Notes: generated by a model not told the origin, from the sequence alone. A stretch of 64,000 bases of DNA from DUML01 sp050949905 (GCA_050949905.1 JBMNGP010000005.1:372001-436000), one strand, 5' to 3'. Shown: positions 16,510 through 26,088, counted from the first letter of the stretch. Translations and numbers: made by a program.

Positions 16510-17382
16510 ATGTTTAAAAAGCAGTATGAATACTACCTTAGATTAGTGGAAAAGTATCTTAACAGTCTGCCATTTAAGGAAAAGCAAAACCTCATCGGCG
16601 AAAGCATGGCTTATTCTTTGCTGAGCGGCGGCAAAAGAATTAGGCCGGTGTTGGCTTTAGCCTGTGTTGAGCTTGTCGGCGGACAGCCTCGACAATTTAT
16701 CCAGGCAGCTGCGGCTCTGGAGATGATTCATACTTATTCCTTAATCCATGATGACCTACCGGCAATGGATAATGACGATTATCGCCGCGGGAAGCTGTCT
16801 AACCATAAAATGTTTGGGGAAACTGCGGCGATTTTAGCCGGTGATGCCTTATTAACCTTTGCTTTTGAAATGCTGGCCGAGCCTTTAGAAGTTTCGCCCG
16901 CCAGGCAGCTTAGAGTGATCAAAGAAACAGCTCAAGCCGCGGGCTGGCAGGGAATGGTTTTAGGACAGGTTCTTGATACTCTGGGCAATGAACAGCAGGG
17001 TACTCTAGCTGAGATTGAGAACGTTCACAGGAAGAAAACTGCTGCTCTCTTAATAGCTTCAGCCCGCTTAGGTGCCATTCTGGGCGGGGGGACTGAAAGA
17101 GAAATTGATTTACTAACTAAGTATGCGGACTATTTAGGACTGGCTTTTCAGATTCAGGATGATATTCTAGATGTGATCGGTGAAAGCGATATTTTAGGAA
17201 AGCCTACCGGAAGCGACCAAAAGCTGGCCAAATCAACTTATCCTTCTCTTCTCGGTCTGAGCGGTGCCCAGGAACATTTAAATAAAACTATTAGGCTGGC
17301 TAAAGAACAGCTGGAGTATTTTGGCACCAAGGCTAATTTCTTAATCTCTTTAGCTGATTATGTAGCAGAACGCAATAATTAA
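16510..17382 (+). CDS. ispA: farnesyl diphosphate synthase (short-chain polyprenyl synthase)
   Basis: Condenses isopentenyl and dimethylallyl diphosphates to geranyl and farnesyl diphosphate. The 290 residues hold the first aspartate-rich motif HDDLPAMDNDDYRRG (about 84-98), the GETAAILAGDALLTFAFE segment, and the second aspartate motif FQIQDDILDVIG (about 215). The two-residue insertion in the first motif (DDxxxxD) is typical of bacterial FPP synthases. It lies four bases after xseB, in the same order as in Bacillus, and feeds the same pathway as dxs downstream. Confidence 0.95.
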   Translation: MFKKQYEYYLRLVEKYLNSLPFKEKQNLIGESMAYSLLSGGKRIRPVLALACVELVGGQPRQFIQAAAALEMIHTYSLIHDDLPAMDNDDYRRGKLSNHKMFGETAAILAGDALLTFAFEMLAEPLEVSPARQLRVIKETAQAAGWQGMVLGQVLDTLGNEQQGTLAEIENVHRKKTAALLIASARLGAILGGGTEREIDLLTKYADYLGLAFQIQDDILDVIGESDILGKPTGSDQKLAKSTYPSLLGLSGAQEHLNKTIRLAKEQLEYFGTKANFLISLADYVAERNN

Positions 17383-17417
17383 ATTGAAATTAAGGCAAAG
17401 TTATAAGGATGGTTTAA

Positions 17418-17882
17418 ATGATTGATGATTTTTTTTCTTCAATTCTTCAGAACAAGATTATGTGGGTCTCTTTAACTGCCTGGATTTTAGCCCAAGCTGC
17501 TAAACTTATTCTTAATTTTCTAGTAGAAAGGAAATGGGATTTTAGCCTCTTGGTTAGTTCAGGCGGTTTTCCCAGCGCACACACAGCTATAGTTTCAGCC
17601 CTGGCCATTAGTATTGGCAAAGTTGAAGGCTGGGATTCGTCCTTATTTGCGATTGCTGTAGCCTTAGCAGTAATTGTCATGTACGATGCTGCTGGGGTAA
17701 GAAGGGCTGCCGGTAACCATGCCAGAGTAATAAATTATTTGGTAGAATGGATGCGGCAGATTAATGCCGACCGCTTAGCTTTTAATCTCCAGGAAGAAAG
17801 GCTTAAAGAGTTAATCGGCCATACTCCTTTCGAGGTTTTTGGCGGAGCAATTTTGGGAGGATTAATTGGTTTAGTATGTTAG
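17418..17882 (+). CDS. divergent PAP2 family membrane protein (YuiD-like)
   Basis: The 154-residue membrane protein has the divergent acid phosphatase/VanZ-related signature: SGGFPSAHTAIVSALAISIG (about residue 50) and MYDAAGVRRAAGNHARVIN (about 95), then a C-terminal GHTPFEVFGGAILGGLIG. These correspond to the phosphatase-like motifs of the DUF212 family. The likely substrate is a lipid or polyprenyl phosphate, which would suit a position between ispA and dxs, but no substrate is known. ATG 17418 follows AAGGATGG. Confidence 0.88.
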   Translation: MIDDFFSSILQNKIMWVSLTAWILAQAAKLILNFLVERKWDFSLLVSSGGFPSAHTAIVSALAISIGKVEGWDSSLFAIAVALAVIVMYDAAGVRRAAGNHARVINYLVEWMRQINADRLAFNLQEERLKELIGHTPFEVFGGAILGGLIGLVC

Positions 17883-17929
17883 CGCCCTTTTAGCAGCAGG
17901 CGGTAAATCTCAAGGGAGGCAAAAATTAT

Positions 17930-18514
17930 TTGGCTGTCAAGAGAAAACGGAGCATCAGGTATATTATTACTGTCTTTTTTGCTACTTTTGGCATAGCCGT
18001 GCTCTTAGGAAGCACTTCCGAAGCTGTTCTCAGGTTTTTTCCGGTAGGCGTTACCTGGCTTTTGCTGATTATAGTTATCCTTATTGGAATATTGTTTGAT
18101 ATTATTGGTATTGCTGTTACTGCTGCCGACGAGGCCCCTCATCACGCCCGAGCGGCCAAAAAGGTTTTTGGTGCGCGGCAATCCGTATTTTTAATTAGAC
18201 GGGCTGATAAAGTTGCCAATTTTGCTAATGACATTGTAGGTGATATTACCGGAACTTTAAGCGGCGCAATGGGCGCAACCATTATTATGAGGGTAGTACT
18301 GAACCATCCTCAATTAAGTGCTTGGCAGGTCTTTCTTAATATTCTTTGTCTAGCCCTGATTGCTTCCTGTACAGTAACAGGGAAAGCTTGGGGGAAGACT
18401 ATTGCCATTAATGAAGCCAATAAGATTATCGACCTTACCGGTAAAGCAATTGCCGGAATTGAAAATCTAACCAAGATTAATCTTACAAAAGCAGGCAAAA
18501 GAGGAGGAAAATGA
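17930..18514 (+). CDS. membrane protein related to the CNNM/CorB transmembrane domain
   Basis: A 194-residue protein with three to four hydrophobic segments (about 10-28, 37-60, 120-150). The motif VILIGILFDIIGIAVTAADEAPHHARAAKK, read in parts, resembles the DUF21/CNNM membrane domain of CorB-type magnesium proteins, but the CBS and CorC domains are absent. The function is unknown. TTG 17930 is preceded by AAGGGAGG. It sits in the ispA-dxs run in related Clostridia. One base separates its stop from the dxs start. Confidence 0.6.
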   Translation: MAVKRKRSIRYIITVFFATFGIAVLLGSTSEAVLRFFPVGVTWLLLIIVILIGILFDIIGIAVTAADEAPHHARAAKKVFGARQSVFLIRRADKVANFANDIVGDITGTLSGAMGATIIMRVVLNHPQLSAWQVFLNILCLALIASCTVTGKAWGKTIAINEANKIIDLTGKAIAGIENLTKINLTKAGKRGGK

Positions 18515-18515
18515 T

Positions 18516-20387
18516 TTGCCGTTTCTGGATAAAATAGATTCTCCCGCAGATTTAAAAAAATTAAACTATCGAGAACTTGAACAATTAGCGAAGGAAATTC
18601 GCCAGGAGCTGGTCGATGTTGTCTCAGTCAATGGGGGGCATTTAGCTCCCAATTTGGGAGTTGTGGAGCTTACAATCGCTTTGCATAAAGTATTTGATAG
18701 CCCAGAGGATAAAATCGTCTGGGATGTCGGCCATCAAACCTATGTGCATAAGTTATTGACTAACCGCCGCAAGCAATTTTCTACCCTTAGGAAATTTCAA
18801 GGTCTTTCCGGATTCCCTAAAAGAGAAGAAAGTGTTTATGATTGCTTTGATACAGGCCATTCCAGTACTTCAATTTCTGCTGCCTTAGGATTTGCGCAAG
18901 CCAGGGATATTCAAAATGGTAATTATCATGTTGTGGCAGTAATTGGTGATGGGGCTATGAGCGGTGGTATGGCCTACGAAGCTTTAAATCATGCCGGAAA
19001 TTGCGACAGTAATTTAATTGTTGTCCTCAATGACAATGAGATGTTTATTTCGCAGCATGTGGGTGCCATGTCTCAATATTTGAACAAAATTAGAACTGCT
19101 CCTATGTATGACAAAAAAAAGAAAGATGTGGAAAACTTTTTAAAAAATATTCCAGGTATAGGCTCGACAGTCGCTAAAGCCGCCGGCAAAGCTAAAGATG
19201 GCATTAAGTACTTTCTAGTTCCCGGGATGCTTTTTGAAGAACTGGGACTGACTTATCTCGGCCCGATCAATGGCCATGATATCCTAGCTTTGGAAAAGGT
19301 TTTAAAACAAGCTAAACAAAAAAAGGGCCCTGTTTTAGTTCATGTCATAACCTGTAAAGGCCAGGGCTATGAACCGGCCAAGAAAAACCCGGATATATTT
19401 CATGGTGTTGGACCTTTCTGCAAAGAAACAGGGGAATTAGTAAAGAAGGTTGCTCCGCCGACTTATACGCAGGTTTTTGGCCAGACAATTTGTGAACTAG
19501 CAGAAAAGGATGAGAAAATAGTAGCGGTAACGGCTGCCATGGGTAGTGGGACTGGGTTAAACGGCTTTGGCAAGCTCTTTCCCGCAAGGTTTTTTGATGT
19601 GGGGATAGCTGAACAGCATGCGGTTACTTTTGCAGCAGCTTTAGCTTTAGCAGGTTTAAAGCCGGTAATCTCCATGTACTCGACTTTTTATCAGCGAGCT
19701 TACGATCAAGTCCTGCATGATATTTGTTTGCAGAATGCTAAAGTTGTGCTGGCTGTGGACAGAGCAGGATTGGTGGGGGAAGACGGGCCTACCCATCATG
19801 GCATTTTTGATATTTCCTTTTTCCGAGCAATTCCCAATTTAACAATAATGGCTCCTAAAGATGAAAATGAACTAAGACAAATGATTTATTCCGCCTTCAC
19901 TTATAATAATCCAGTTGCTGTTCGCTATCCCAGAGCAAATGGTATGGGGGTAACGCTCGAGAATGAGTTTTTACTTCTTCCTCAAGGCCAAGCTGAACTT
20001 CTGTGCGAAGGCCAGGATCTTACTCTGATTGGTTTTGGGCCGGTCGTTTATCAGTGTTTGGATGCTGCTAAGGAGCTTCGACTTAGGGGAATTCGAGCCG
20101 GAGTTATTAACTTGAGATTTATCAATCCTCTGGATAAAGAATTGCTCATCAGCCAGGCCAAGAAAACCGGGAAAATCGTTACAATTGAAGACCATATCCT
20201 AGCCGGAGGGATGGGCAGTGCGATTTTGGAGCTGCTGGAAGCCGAAGGGCTAAAAGATATAGCCGTGGAACGAATCGGTTATAATAGTTATGTTGAACAT
20301 GGTTCAATCCCGGTTCTGCATAATGTTCATGGTATTAATTCCCGCAAAATTATCGAAGTCGCAGAGAAATTATGTAGAATTAAGTAA
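18516..20387 (+). CDS. dxs: 1-deoxy-D-xylulose-5-phosphate synthase
   Basis: Thiamine-diphosphate enzyme that joins pyruvate and glyceraldehyde 3-phosphate, the entry step of the MEP isoprenoid pathway. At 623 residues it has the usual length. Visible features are VSVNGGHLAPNLGVVELT near residue 37, the ThDP motif GDGAMSGGMAYEALNHAG (about 148) ending in NDNEM, GIAEQHAVTFAAALALAG (about 362) with the catalytic Glu, and DRAGLVGEDGPTHHG (about 416). The start is TTG 18516 behind AGGAGGAAAATGA. Together with ispA it supplies farnesyl diphosphate. Confidence 0.97.
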   Translation: MPFLDKIDSPADLKKLNYRELEQLAKEIRQELVDVVSVNGGHLAPNLGVVELTIALHKVFDSPEDKIVWDVGHQTYVHKLLTNRRKQFSTLRKFQGLSGFPKREESVYDCFDTGHSSTSISAALGFAQARDIQNGNYHVVAVIGDGAMSGGMAYEALNHAGNCDSNLIVVLNDNEMFISQHVGAMSQYLNKIRTAPMYDKKKKDVENFLKNIPGIGSTVAKAAGKAKDGIKYFLVPGMLFEELGLTYLGPINGHDILALEKVLKQAKQKKGPVLVHVITCKGQGYEPAKKNPDIFHGVGPFCKETGELVKKVAPPTYTQVFGQTICELAEKDEKIVAVTAAMGSGTGLNGFGKLFPARFFDVGIAEQHAVTFAAALALAGLKPVISMYSTFYQRAYDQVLHDICLQNAKVVLAVDRAGLVGEDGPTHHGIFDISFFRAIPNLTIMAPKDENELRQMIYSAFTYNNPVAVRYPRANGMGVTLENEFLLLPQGQAELLCEGQDLTLIGFGPVVYQCLDAAKELRLRGIRAGVINLRFINPLDKELLISQAKKTGKIVTIEDHILAGGMGSAILELLEAEGLKDIAVERIGYNSYVEHGSIPVLHNVHGINSRKIIEVAEKLCRIK

Positions 20388-20401
20388 GGGAAGGTTTTCC
20401 A

Positions 20402-21220
20402 TTGTCTAAAAATAAAATAAGACTGGATATTCTCCTGGTACAAAAAGGTCTGGTCGAAAGCCGGGAAAAAGCTAAATCACTAATTATGGCCGGCAAAGTA
20501 TTTCATGAGAATATCCGACTTGACAAGCCCGGAATGCTGGTAAATGAAGATTACTGTTTGACTGTCAAAGGTGAACTGCATCCTTTTGTTTCCCGCGGGG
20601 GCTTAAAGCTAGCTAAAGCTATTCAAGACTTTAAGCTTGATTTACGGGGTAAAGTAATTGCTGATATTGGAGCTTCGACGGGGGGCTTCACTGATTGTGC
20701 CTTGCAAAACGGTGCAGTTAAGGTTTATGCCATTGATGTCGGTTATGGCCAATTGGCGTGGAAACTGCGGAATGACAGGCGGGTAATCAGCATGGAAAGA
20801 ACCAATGCCCGCTTTTTAAAGGAAGATAGTCTGCCTGAGAAAGTGGATTTGGTGGTCTGTGATGTCTCTTTTATTTCTCTTGTTAAGGTCTTTCCAGCGA
20901 TGCTCTCGCTTTTGAAGGAGAGCGGCCAGATTATAGTGCTTATCAAACCTCAATTTGAGGCCGGGCCGAAGAACGTGGGCAAAAATGGTGTTGTCAGAGA
21001 CCCCGCAATACATAAGCATGTTTTGGAAAGTATCTTAAATGAGGCTGAAAAAATAGGATTAATTGTTTTAGGTTTGAATTATTCTCCAATCCGCGGCCCT
21101 GAAGGAAATATTGAATTCTTAGCTTGGTTTAAGAAGAAAAATTCTAGCGAAGAATTGGGAATAGATTGGTATGCGCTGCTTCCTACATTAGTAGAGCAAG
21201 CCCAGTCGGGAACGGAGTGA
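20402..21220 (+). CDS. tlyA: TlyA-family rRNA methyltransferase
   Basis: A 272-residue protein with an N-terminal S4 RNA-binding domain (RLDILLVQKGLVESREKAKS, residues 7-26) and an FtsJ-type methyltransferase domain (VIADIGASTGGFTDCALQ at about 85-102, the SAM loop; VDLVVCDVSFISL at about 153). TlyA proteins 2'-O-methylate cytidine in 16S and/or 23S rRNA and affect capreomycin sensitivity. The start is TTG 20402 with AAGGGAAGG upstream. The dxs-tlyA-nadK-argR-recN order is standard in Firmicutes. Confidence 0.94.
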   Translation: MSKNKIRLDILLVQKGLVESREKAKSLIMAGKVFHENIRLDKPGMLVNEDYCLTVKGELHPFVSRGGLKLAKAIQDFKLDLRGKVIADIGASTGGFTDCALQNGAVKVYAIDVGYGQLAWKLRNDRRVISMERTNARFLKEDSLPEKVDLVVCDVSFISLVKVFPAMLSLLKESGQIIVLIKPQFEAGPKNVGKNGVVRDPAIHKHVLESILNEAEKIGLIVLGLNYSPIRGPEGNIEFLAWFKKKNSSEELGIDWYALLPTLVEQAQSGTE

Positions 21221-21224
21221 AATC

Positions 21225-22040
21225 ATGGGTAATAAAATTGGCTTGTGGGTAAACCGTTCGAAAATTGATACGGAAAGCCTTATCCCTCAGTTAATTCAGT
21301 GGTTTACCGGACGGAACTGGGAAACCATTAGAGATTGGGATAAAAACAAATGTCAGGATGTTAAGTTTGTGCTATCTTTAGGGGGAGATGGAACCGTCCT
21401 AGAAGCTGCTCGTGAAGCTGCTCCTTTTAATATTCCGGTTTTAGGTGTTAATTTTGGCCGGCTAGGCTTCTTATGTGAAGTCGAGCGTGGGGAAATATAT
21501 TCAGCTTTAGAAAGAGTTTTACAGCAAGAATACTCTGTAGAAGAAAGATTAATGATGCTTGCTTCCTTAGCCAGGCCGGGAGAAAACCAGCAGTATTTGG
21601 TGTTAAACGATGTTGTTTTTCTCCGGGAACCAGAAGAAGCCTTAGTTACTCTGCAAATTAAGCTTTCCGGTGAACCAATTTCCAGTCCTCCTTCCGATGG
21701 CTTAATCATCGCTACCCCGACCGGTTCGACAGCCTATTCTCTTTCAGCAGGAGGAGCAGTGGTTAGTCCCGAGGTTGAGGCCATCCTTATAACCCCTTTG
21801 GCAGCCCATGCCCTTTCCTCCCGTCCAATGGTTGTTTCTCATAACGAAGAAATTGAGGTAATATTAGCTCGGGGTAGAACTTGTCGAGTTACTTTTGACG
21901 GCAGGCACACCTTGCAGCTTAATCCCGGGGAGACAATTAAGGTCATAACCGCACCACTTAAAGCTAAATTGATTCGTCTGGAGGGGCGTAGTTTCCCTAA
22001 AGTATTGCGAGAAAAGCTTAGGGATCGTTGGCATGAATAA
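21225..22040 (+). CDS. nadK: NAD kinase
   Basis: Phosphorylates NAD to NADP with ATP or polyphosphate. The 271-residue protein has the family glycine-rich motif SLGGDGTVLEAAREA (about residue 50), GVNFGRLGFLCEVE, the NDVVF motif (about 126) and PTGSTAYSLSAGGAVVSPEV (about 165), which lines the NAD site. ATG 21225 lies four bases behind the tlyA stop, with GGAGTGAAATC as binding site. Confidence 0.96.
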   Translation: MGNKIGLWVNRSKIDTESLIPQLIQWFTGRNWETIRDWDKNKCQDVKFVLSLGGDGTVLEAAREAAPFNIPVLGVNFGRLGFLCEVERGEIYSALERVLQQEYSVEERLMMLASLARPGENQQYLVLNDVVFLREPEEALVTLQIKLSGEPISSPPSDGLIIATPTGSTAYSLSAGGAVVSPEVEAILITPLAAHALSSRPMVVSHNEEIEVILARGRTCRVTFDGRHTLQLNPGETIKVITAPLKAKLIRLEGRSFPKVLREKLRDRWHE

Positions 22041-22665
22041 TCGGGATAATCCTCGTCGAATTCAAGATATTCAAGCTTTTTTGCATGGATATCTACAGAA
22101 GTATCTTAATGATGGGGACATAACTGTAGATGCTACGGCCGGGCGCGGCAGGGATACTTTATTTCTTGCGCAGTGTGTAGGAAATGCCGGCAAAGTCTTT
22201 GCTTTTGATATTCAAACCGAGGCTGTGCAGGCTACTCAAGAATTGCTGCGCGAACAGGGTTTGGCTCATAGAGTTCAGCTCCTGTCTGTAAGCCATGCGG
22301 AAATAGAAAAGTATGTCCCACCGGGAGTAAAAGCTGCGGTTTTTAATCTTGGGTATTTGCCAGGATACGAAAAAAAAGTTATTACCAGACCGGAGACTAC
22401 TCTGCAAGCCCTAACCCAATTATTAAAACTGCTTCAAGAAAAAGGGCTGATTGTAATTACGGTCTACCGCGGGCATGAAGGCGGTCTGGAAGAATCAAAT
22501 GCTCTGCTTCATTACTTGTCCAAACTCCCCAAGAAGGATTTTGGTGTTTTGCAGGGAATTTATCTTAATCAAGGGGAAACATCTCCTTACTGGATAATTA
22601 TTCAGAAAACTAGGAGGATAGTAGATGAAAACCCGCCGTCAAAAAAAAATCCAGGAGCTAATTAG
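22033..22665 (+). CDS. class I SAM-dependent methyltransferase (YtqB/rRNA methylase family)
   Basis: The 210-residue product has the SAM loop VDATAGRGRDTLFLAQCVG (about 33-51) and AVFNLGYLPGYEK (about 98-110), which match the YtqB group annotated as rRNA methylases. It overlaps nadK by 8 bases at its start, and argR starts within its last 41 bases, so all three are translationally linked. The substrate is unknown. Confidence 0.85.
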   Translation: MNNRDNPRRIQDIQAFLHGYLQKYLNDGDITVDATAGRGRDTLFLAQCVGNAGKVFAFDIQTEAVQATQELLREQGLAHRVQLLSVSHAEIEKYVPPGVKAAVFNLGYLPGYEKKVITRPETTLQALTQLLKLLQEKGLIVITVYRGHEGGLEESNALLHYLSKLPKKDFGVLQGIYLNQGETSPYWIIIQKTRRIVDENPPSKKNPGAN

Positions 22666-23074
22666 TAAGGAAGTAATAAGGACTCAAGAGGAACTGGCCC
22701 AGAGACTCCTCGAGGAAGGGTTTAATGTTACTCAGGCTACTATTTCCAGGGATATCAAGGAAATGGGTCTTATCAAAGTTGCCGGCTTGGGTGATGATTA
22801 TCGGTATGCTCCTCAGGTTGAAGTCAGTTCTGTCAGCTATCAGGAAAGATTGAAAAGAATGTGGAAGGAAGTTGTAATGTCCTTCGACAGCAGTGAAAAT
22901 ATTATTGCCATCAAAACTATTCCCGGGAATGCACAAGCTTTGGCTCTCCTGCTGGATAATTCGGGCTGGCAGGAAATAATCGGGACAGTAGCGGGTGATG
23001 ATACAATTTTCCTCTTAATAAAACCTAAAGACAGTATTGACCTTGTGATTCAAAGACTTCAAGAATTAGTATAA
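22625..23074 (+). CDS. argR: arginine repressor ArgR/AhrC
   Basis: A 149-residue hexameric regulator. The winged helix-turn-helix DNA-binding part is residues 1-70 (QEELAQRLLEEGFNVTQATI then SRDIKEMGLIKV). The C-terminal oligomerisation and arginine-binding domain contains IKTIPGNAQALALLLD and EIIGTVAGDDTIFLL with the paired Asp that contacts arginine. It represses arginine synthesis and activates catabolism. The ATG at 22625 follows AGGAGG inside the end of the methyltransferase gene. Its position upstream of recN is conserved in Firmicutes. Confidence 0.96.
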   Translation: MKTRRQKKIQELISKEVIRTQEELAQRLLEEGFNVTQATISRDIKEMGLIKVAGLGDDYRYAPQVEVSSVSYQERLKRMWKEVVMSFDSSENIIAIKTIPGNAQALALLLDNSGWQEIIGTVAGDDTIFLLIKPKDSIDLVIQRLQELV

Positions 23075-23119
23075 ATATTTACATCAGGACATTATGGTAG
23101 AAAGAAGGGGGGAGCAAAA

Positions 23120-24794
23120 ATGCTGGTAGAGCTACGCATTAAAGATTTTGGCCTGATGGAAGATGTTCATTTGGTACTGGATAGAGGGTTCACAGTTTTT
23201 ACAGGTGAAACCGGAGCAGGAAAAACTATGCTCGTTGATGCTTTAGGACTTCTGCTGGGGGGAAGAGCAAGCAGTGACTTAATACGTCACGGTAAGGATA
23301 AAGCCAGTGTAGAAGGTATCTTCTCAAACTTACCTAAAAATATTCGCAATTTCCTCCAAGAAGAAGGTTATCCCCTAGAGGATGAAATGCTATTTCTTTA
23401 TCGGGAGATAAATGAATCCGGCCGGAATATCTGCAGGGTTCAAGGCAGGATGGTTCCCCTGTCTCTTTATCGCACTTTCTGTGAAGGATTGGTTGATATA
23501 CATGGACAAATGGAGCATCAATCCTTATTAAGCGCCAAGACCCACAGGGATTTGCTGGATGATTTTGGCGGCGAAGAGCACCTAAAGCTCTTGAACAAAG
23601 TAAAAAGTGCCTATCTTGAATACCGCACTATCTTAGCCAGGGAAAGGGAACTGGTGCGTTCGGAAAGAGACCGGGAGAGAAGAGAAGAAATCCTGCGCTA
23701 TCAAATTGAGGAAATTGAGCGCGTTGCACCTCAGCCAGGGGAAGAAAACAGTTTAGAAAGAGAAAAAAAATTCCTGCAAAATGCCGAACGCATTGTTAAA
23801 CTGGTAACGGAGGCTTATGAAGAATTGTATGATGCTTCCGAAGGAATTGCTAATATGTCGGCCTTGGATCTCGTCGGGGCTGCCCAACGAAATATGGAAG
23901 AATTAAGCTCCATTGATCCGGAACTCGAGCCTCTGCTAAAAGAATTAGAAACAATTTATTATTCGTTGGAAGATTATATTGATAAATTAAGAAATTATAA
24001 GGAAAATTTAGAATTCCAACCCGGGCGGCTGGATGAAATAGAAACCCGTCTCCTCGAACTGCGCAAATTAAGAGAAATATGCGTATGAGCTTGATGCCGT
24101 ACTGGAGATCAAGAAGGAAATGGAAAAAGAATTGGAGGAAATAGTTCACCTCCAGGACGAGAAGGAAAATATTAAACGGGAGAAAAAAGAAGCCCTGATT
24201 GTTTACAATAATCTGGCCGAGGAACTCAGTCTGAATAGAGGTATTCAGGCCGAAAGAATTGAAAAAGGACTAGCACTGGAACTGCAGGATTTGAGCTTAA
24301 AAGATGCTAGGGTTGAAATAATTTTTACTCCTGTTACTGAGCCTTCACCCGATGGGGCCGAACAAATTGAGTTTTATTTTACGGCCAATGTGGGCGAGCC
24401 TCCTAAGCCCTTATCTAAGGTGGCTTCGGGGGGGGAAATGGCCAGGCTGATGCTGGCTTTTAAAAGCCTGCTTTCTAAGGTTGATACGGTTGATACTTTT
24501 ATCTTCGACGAAGTGGACAGTGGAGTTGGCGGCAGGACTATTGTCAAGGTAGCTGAAAAATTAGAACGGATTGCTGTTAATAGGCAGGTTCTATGCATCA
24601 CCCACTCCGCACCGGTGGCCTCTTATGCTGACCAACACTACTGTATTACGAAAGTGGTCAGTGGGGAGAGAACCCTAACTAAGGTTCTTCCTTTAAGTGA
24701 AAAGGAAAGAGTCCGGGAACTTGCCAGGATGCTGGGCGGTGAAAAAGTGGCTTTGCATATGGCCCAGGAGCTTTGGCGTCAAGCCCAAAAATAA
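23120..24794 (+). pseudogene. recN: recN, DNA repair ATPase, frameshifted in this sequence
   Basis: RecN is an SMC-like ATPase for double-strand break repair, normally about 560 residues. Here the coding region is split: 23120-24088 gives the N-terminal half with Walker A (FTGETGAGKT), and the other frame up to 24794 gives the signature KVASGGEMARL and Walker B DTFIFDEVDSG. The two halves join perfectly if the frame changes at about 24075-24080. There AGAGAAATATGCG reads Arg-Glu-(Lys)-Tyr-Ala only if two A residues are restored to the A run. Both halves are otherwise intact, with no extra stops, which suggests a recent lesion or a homopolymer sequencing error. ATG 23120 follows AAGGGGGGAGC. 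Confidence 0.9.
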
Positions 24795-24837
24795 GATTTT
24801 TATTAATCTCTATAAGGCAATTCAATTACCGAGTTAG

Positions 24838-24868
24838 AGCAACGTGCTGTAGACACGTTGCTTTTTTT
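24838..24868 (+). terminator. intrinsic terminator after recN
   Basis: AGCAACGTG (24838-24846) and CACGTTGCT (24854-24862), a perfect 9-bp stem with a 7-base loop and a T run. The remnant IS256 transposase gene ends six bases beyond it. Confidence 0.92.
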
Positions 24869-24873
24869 ATCTC

Positions 24874-25854
24874 TTAAAGCTTAATTCTTCCAAAATAGAA
24901 AAGAGTAAGACTAAGATCTCCAGCTTCCAAGACAGCAATGGCCTCAGGATATTGGTTTTCATAGGTCTCCATCAGGCTCTTCGCATACGCTTTGGCACTT
25001 TCCATATCCGGTTGAAGCCAAATCTGTTTAAGTTTTTCCGCAAAAATGGCTTTTCCCTTGGCCGGAACGTGAGCCAGGATGTTGCGCATAAAGTGAACTT
25101 TGCAGCGTTGCCAGCTGCAGCCCACAAAAGATCTTTGAATAGCTTTAGTCAGCCCTTTATGGGCATCGGAAACGACAAGCCAAACACTTTTTAGGCCTCG
25201 GTTTTTGAGTTTCTCAAATAAAGTTTGGTAAGTGACTTCAGACTCTTCATACATCGGCTCTATGGCTAAGATATCCCGTCGTCCGTCTTCGTCCAAACCG
25301 ACCACTACAGCCACGGCCATATTTTTAACCTGGTGTCCCACCCGGATTTTCTCGTACAGAGAGTCTACCCATAGTACAGGATAAGTGTCTTGCAGAGGTC
25401 GTTCCCGGAAGGCTTTCACTTGATCATTGAGCTCTTTGGTGATCTGAGAAACCTGGCTTCGCGAGATGGAATCGATGCCCAAGCTTTTAGCTAAGCGGTC
25501 CATTTTACGGGTGGATACGCCATTGATATAGGCCTCATGGATAACGTTTATTAAAGCTACTTCTGAACGTTTTTTCTCAGTCACGAAGAATGGGACATAC
25601 CCTCCCTTACGAAGCTTAGGAACAAAAAGATACATGGTTCCCATGCGCGTATCAAACCGTCTGACTCGATAGCCGGAACGGTATCCTGAGCGCTGAGGGG
25701 TGCGTTCTGATTTAGAGGCATTGATTTTAGAAGCAACTTCAGCTTCCATGAGCTGTTCACAGAGCCATTTGAGCATTGAAAGCATCGGATCATCTTCGGT
25801 GATAAATTTTAATAGCATTTCTTCGAAATTTCGGTTAGTATTAGAGTAGACCAT
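24874..25854 (-). pseudogene. IS256-family (mutator-type) transposase, C-terminally truncated
   Basis: The 326 residues from ATG 25854 (AAGGAG upstream; earlier in-frame start at 25893 less likely) show mutator-type features: RSGYRSGYRVRRFDTRMGTM near residue 60 of the protein, PVLWVDSLYEKIRV with the first catalytic Asp, VWLVVSDAHKGLTKAI with the second Asp, and the WQRCKVHFMRNI helix. The family normally has about 400 residues; the last part, which contains the catalytic Glu, is missing. The final residues after LTLFYF do not fit the family. The protein should be inactive. Confidence 0.85.
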
Positions 25855-25945
25855 CGGTAAACACTCCTTCTTGGTTTGCTCTTCACTTACCAATTTCGGA
25901 GTTACCGATGGTTTTTCCTTCTACTTTTGCGAACTTAATTGTACT
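24891..25945 (-). mobile_element. IS256-type insertion sequence, 3' end lost
   Basis: The element is read on the minus strand. Its 5' side (around 25915-25945 here) is probably intact, but the transposase stops short and no matching terminal inverted repeat can be found beside the recN terminator, so the far end has been deleted. Limits are approximate: the break falls near 24891, where family similarity of the transposase ends. It sits between recN and spoIVB, which are adjacent in many spore formers. Confidence 0.7.
25850..25912 (-). promoter_or_regulatory. inverted repeat enclosing the transposase start codon
   Basis: TTACCGATGGT at 25902-25912 and its exact complement ACCATCGGTAA at 25850-25860. 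On the transposase strand the second arm contains the ATG (25854) and lies just behind the AAGGAG site. A transcript entering from outside the element would fold the start codon into an 11-bp stem, while one starting inside the repeat would not. Confidence 0.6.
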
Positions 25946-26062
25946 TCATCTCTAAAAAAAATTAAGTTTAGAAGAGATCTGAGAAAAATTATTTTAATTT
26001 CATGAAATCTTAGAAAACATTGCCCGGGATGAAACACAACACTAATGGAGAATTTAATAATA

Positions 26063-26088
26063 CAATAAAAATTTCAAAGTTTTTATTG
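26063..26088. repeat. AT-rich hairpin upstream of spoIVB
   Basis: CAATAAAAA (26063-26071) and TTTTTATTG (26080-26088), a perfect 9-bp inverted repeat with an 8-base loop. It could act as a weak terminator on either strand. The rest of 25946-26153 shows nothing else I can support, and no convincing SigG promoter. Confidence 0.45.

Noticed and set aside
24952..25194. Small + strand frame inside the IS256-type element
   Set aside because: It is antisense to conserved transposase codons and has no binding site or family resemblance.
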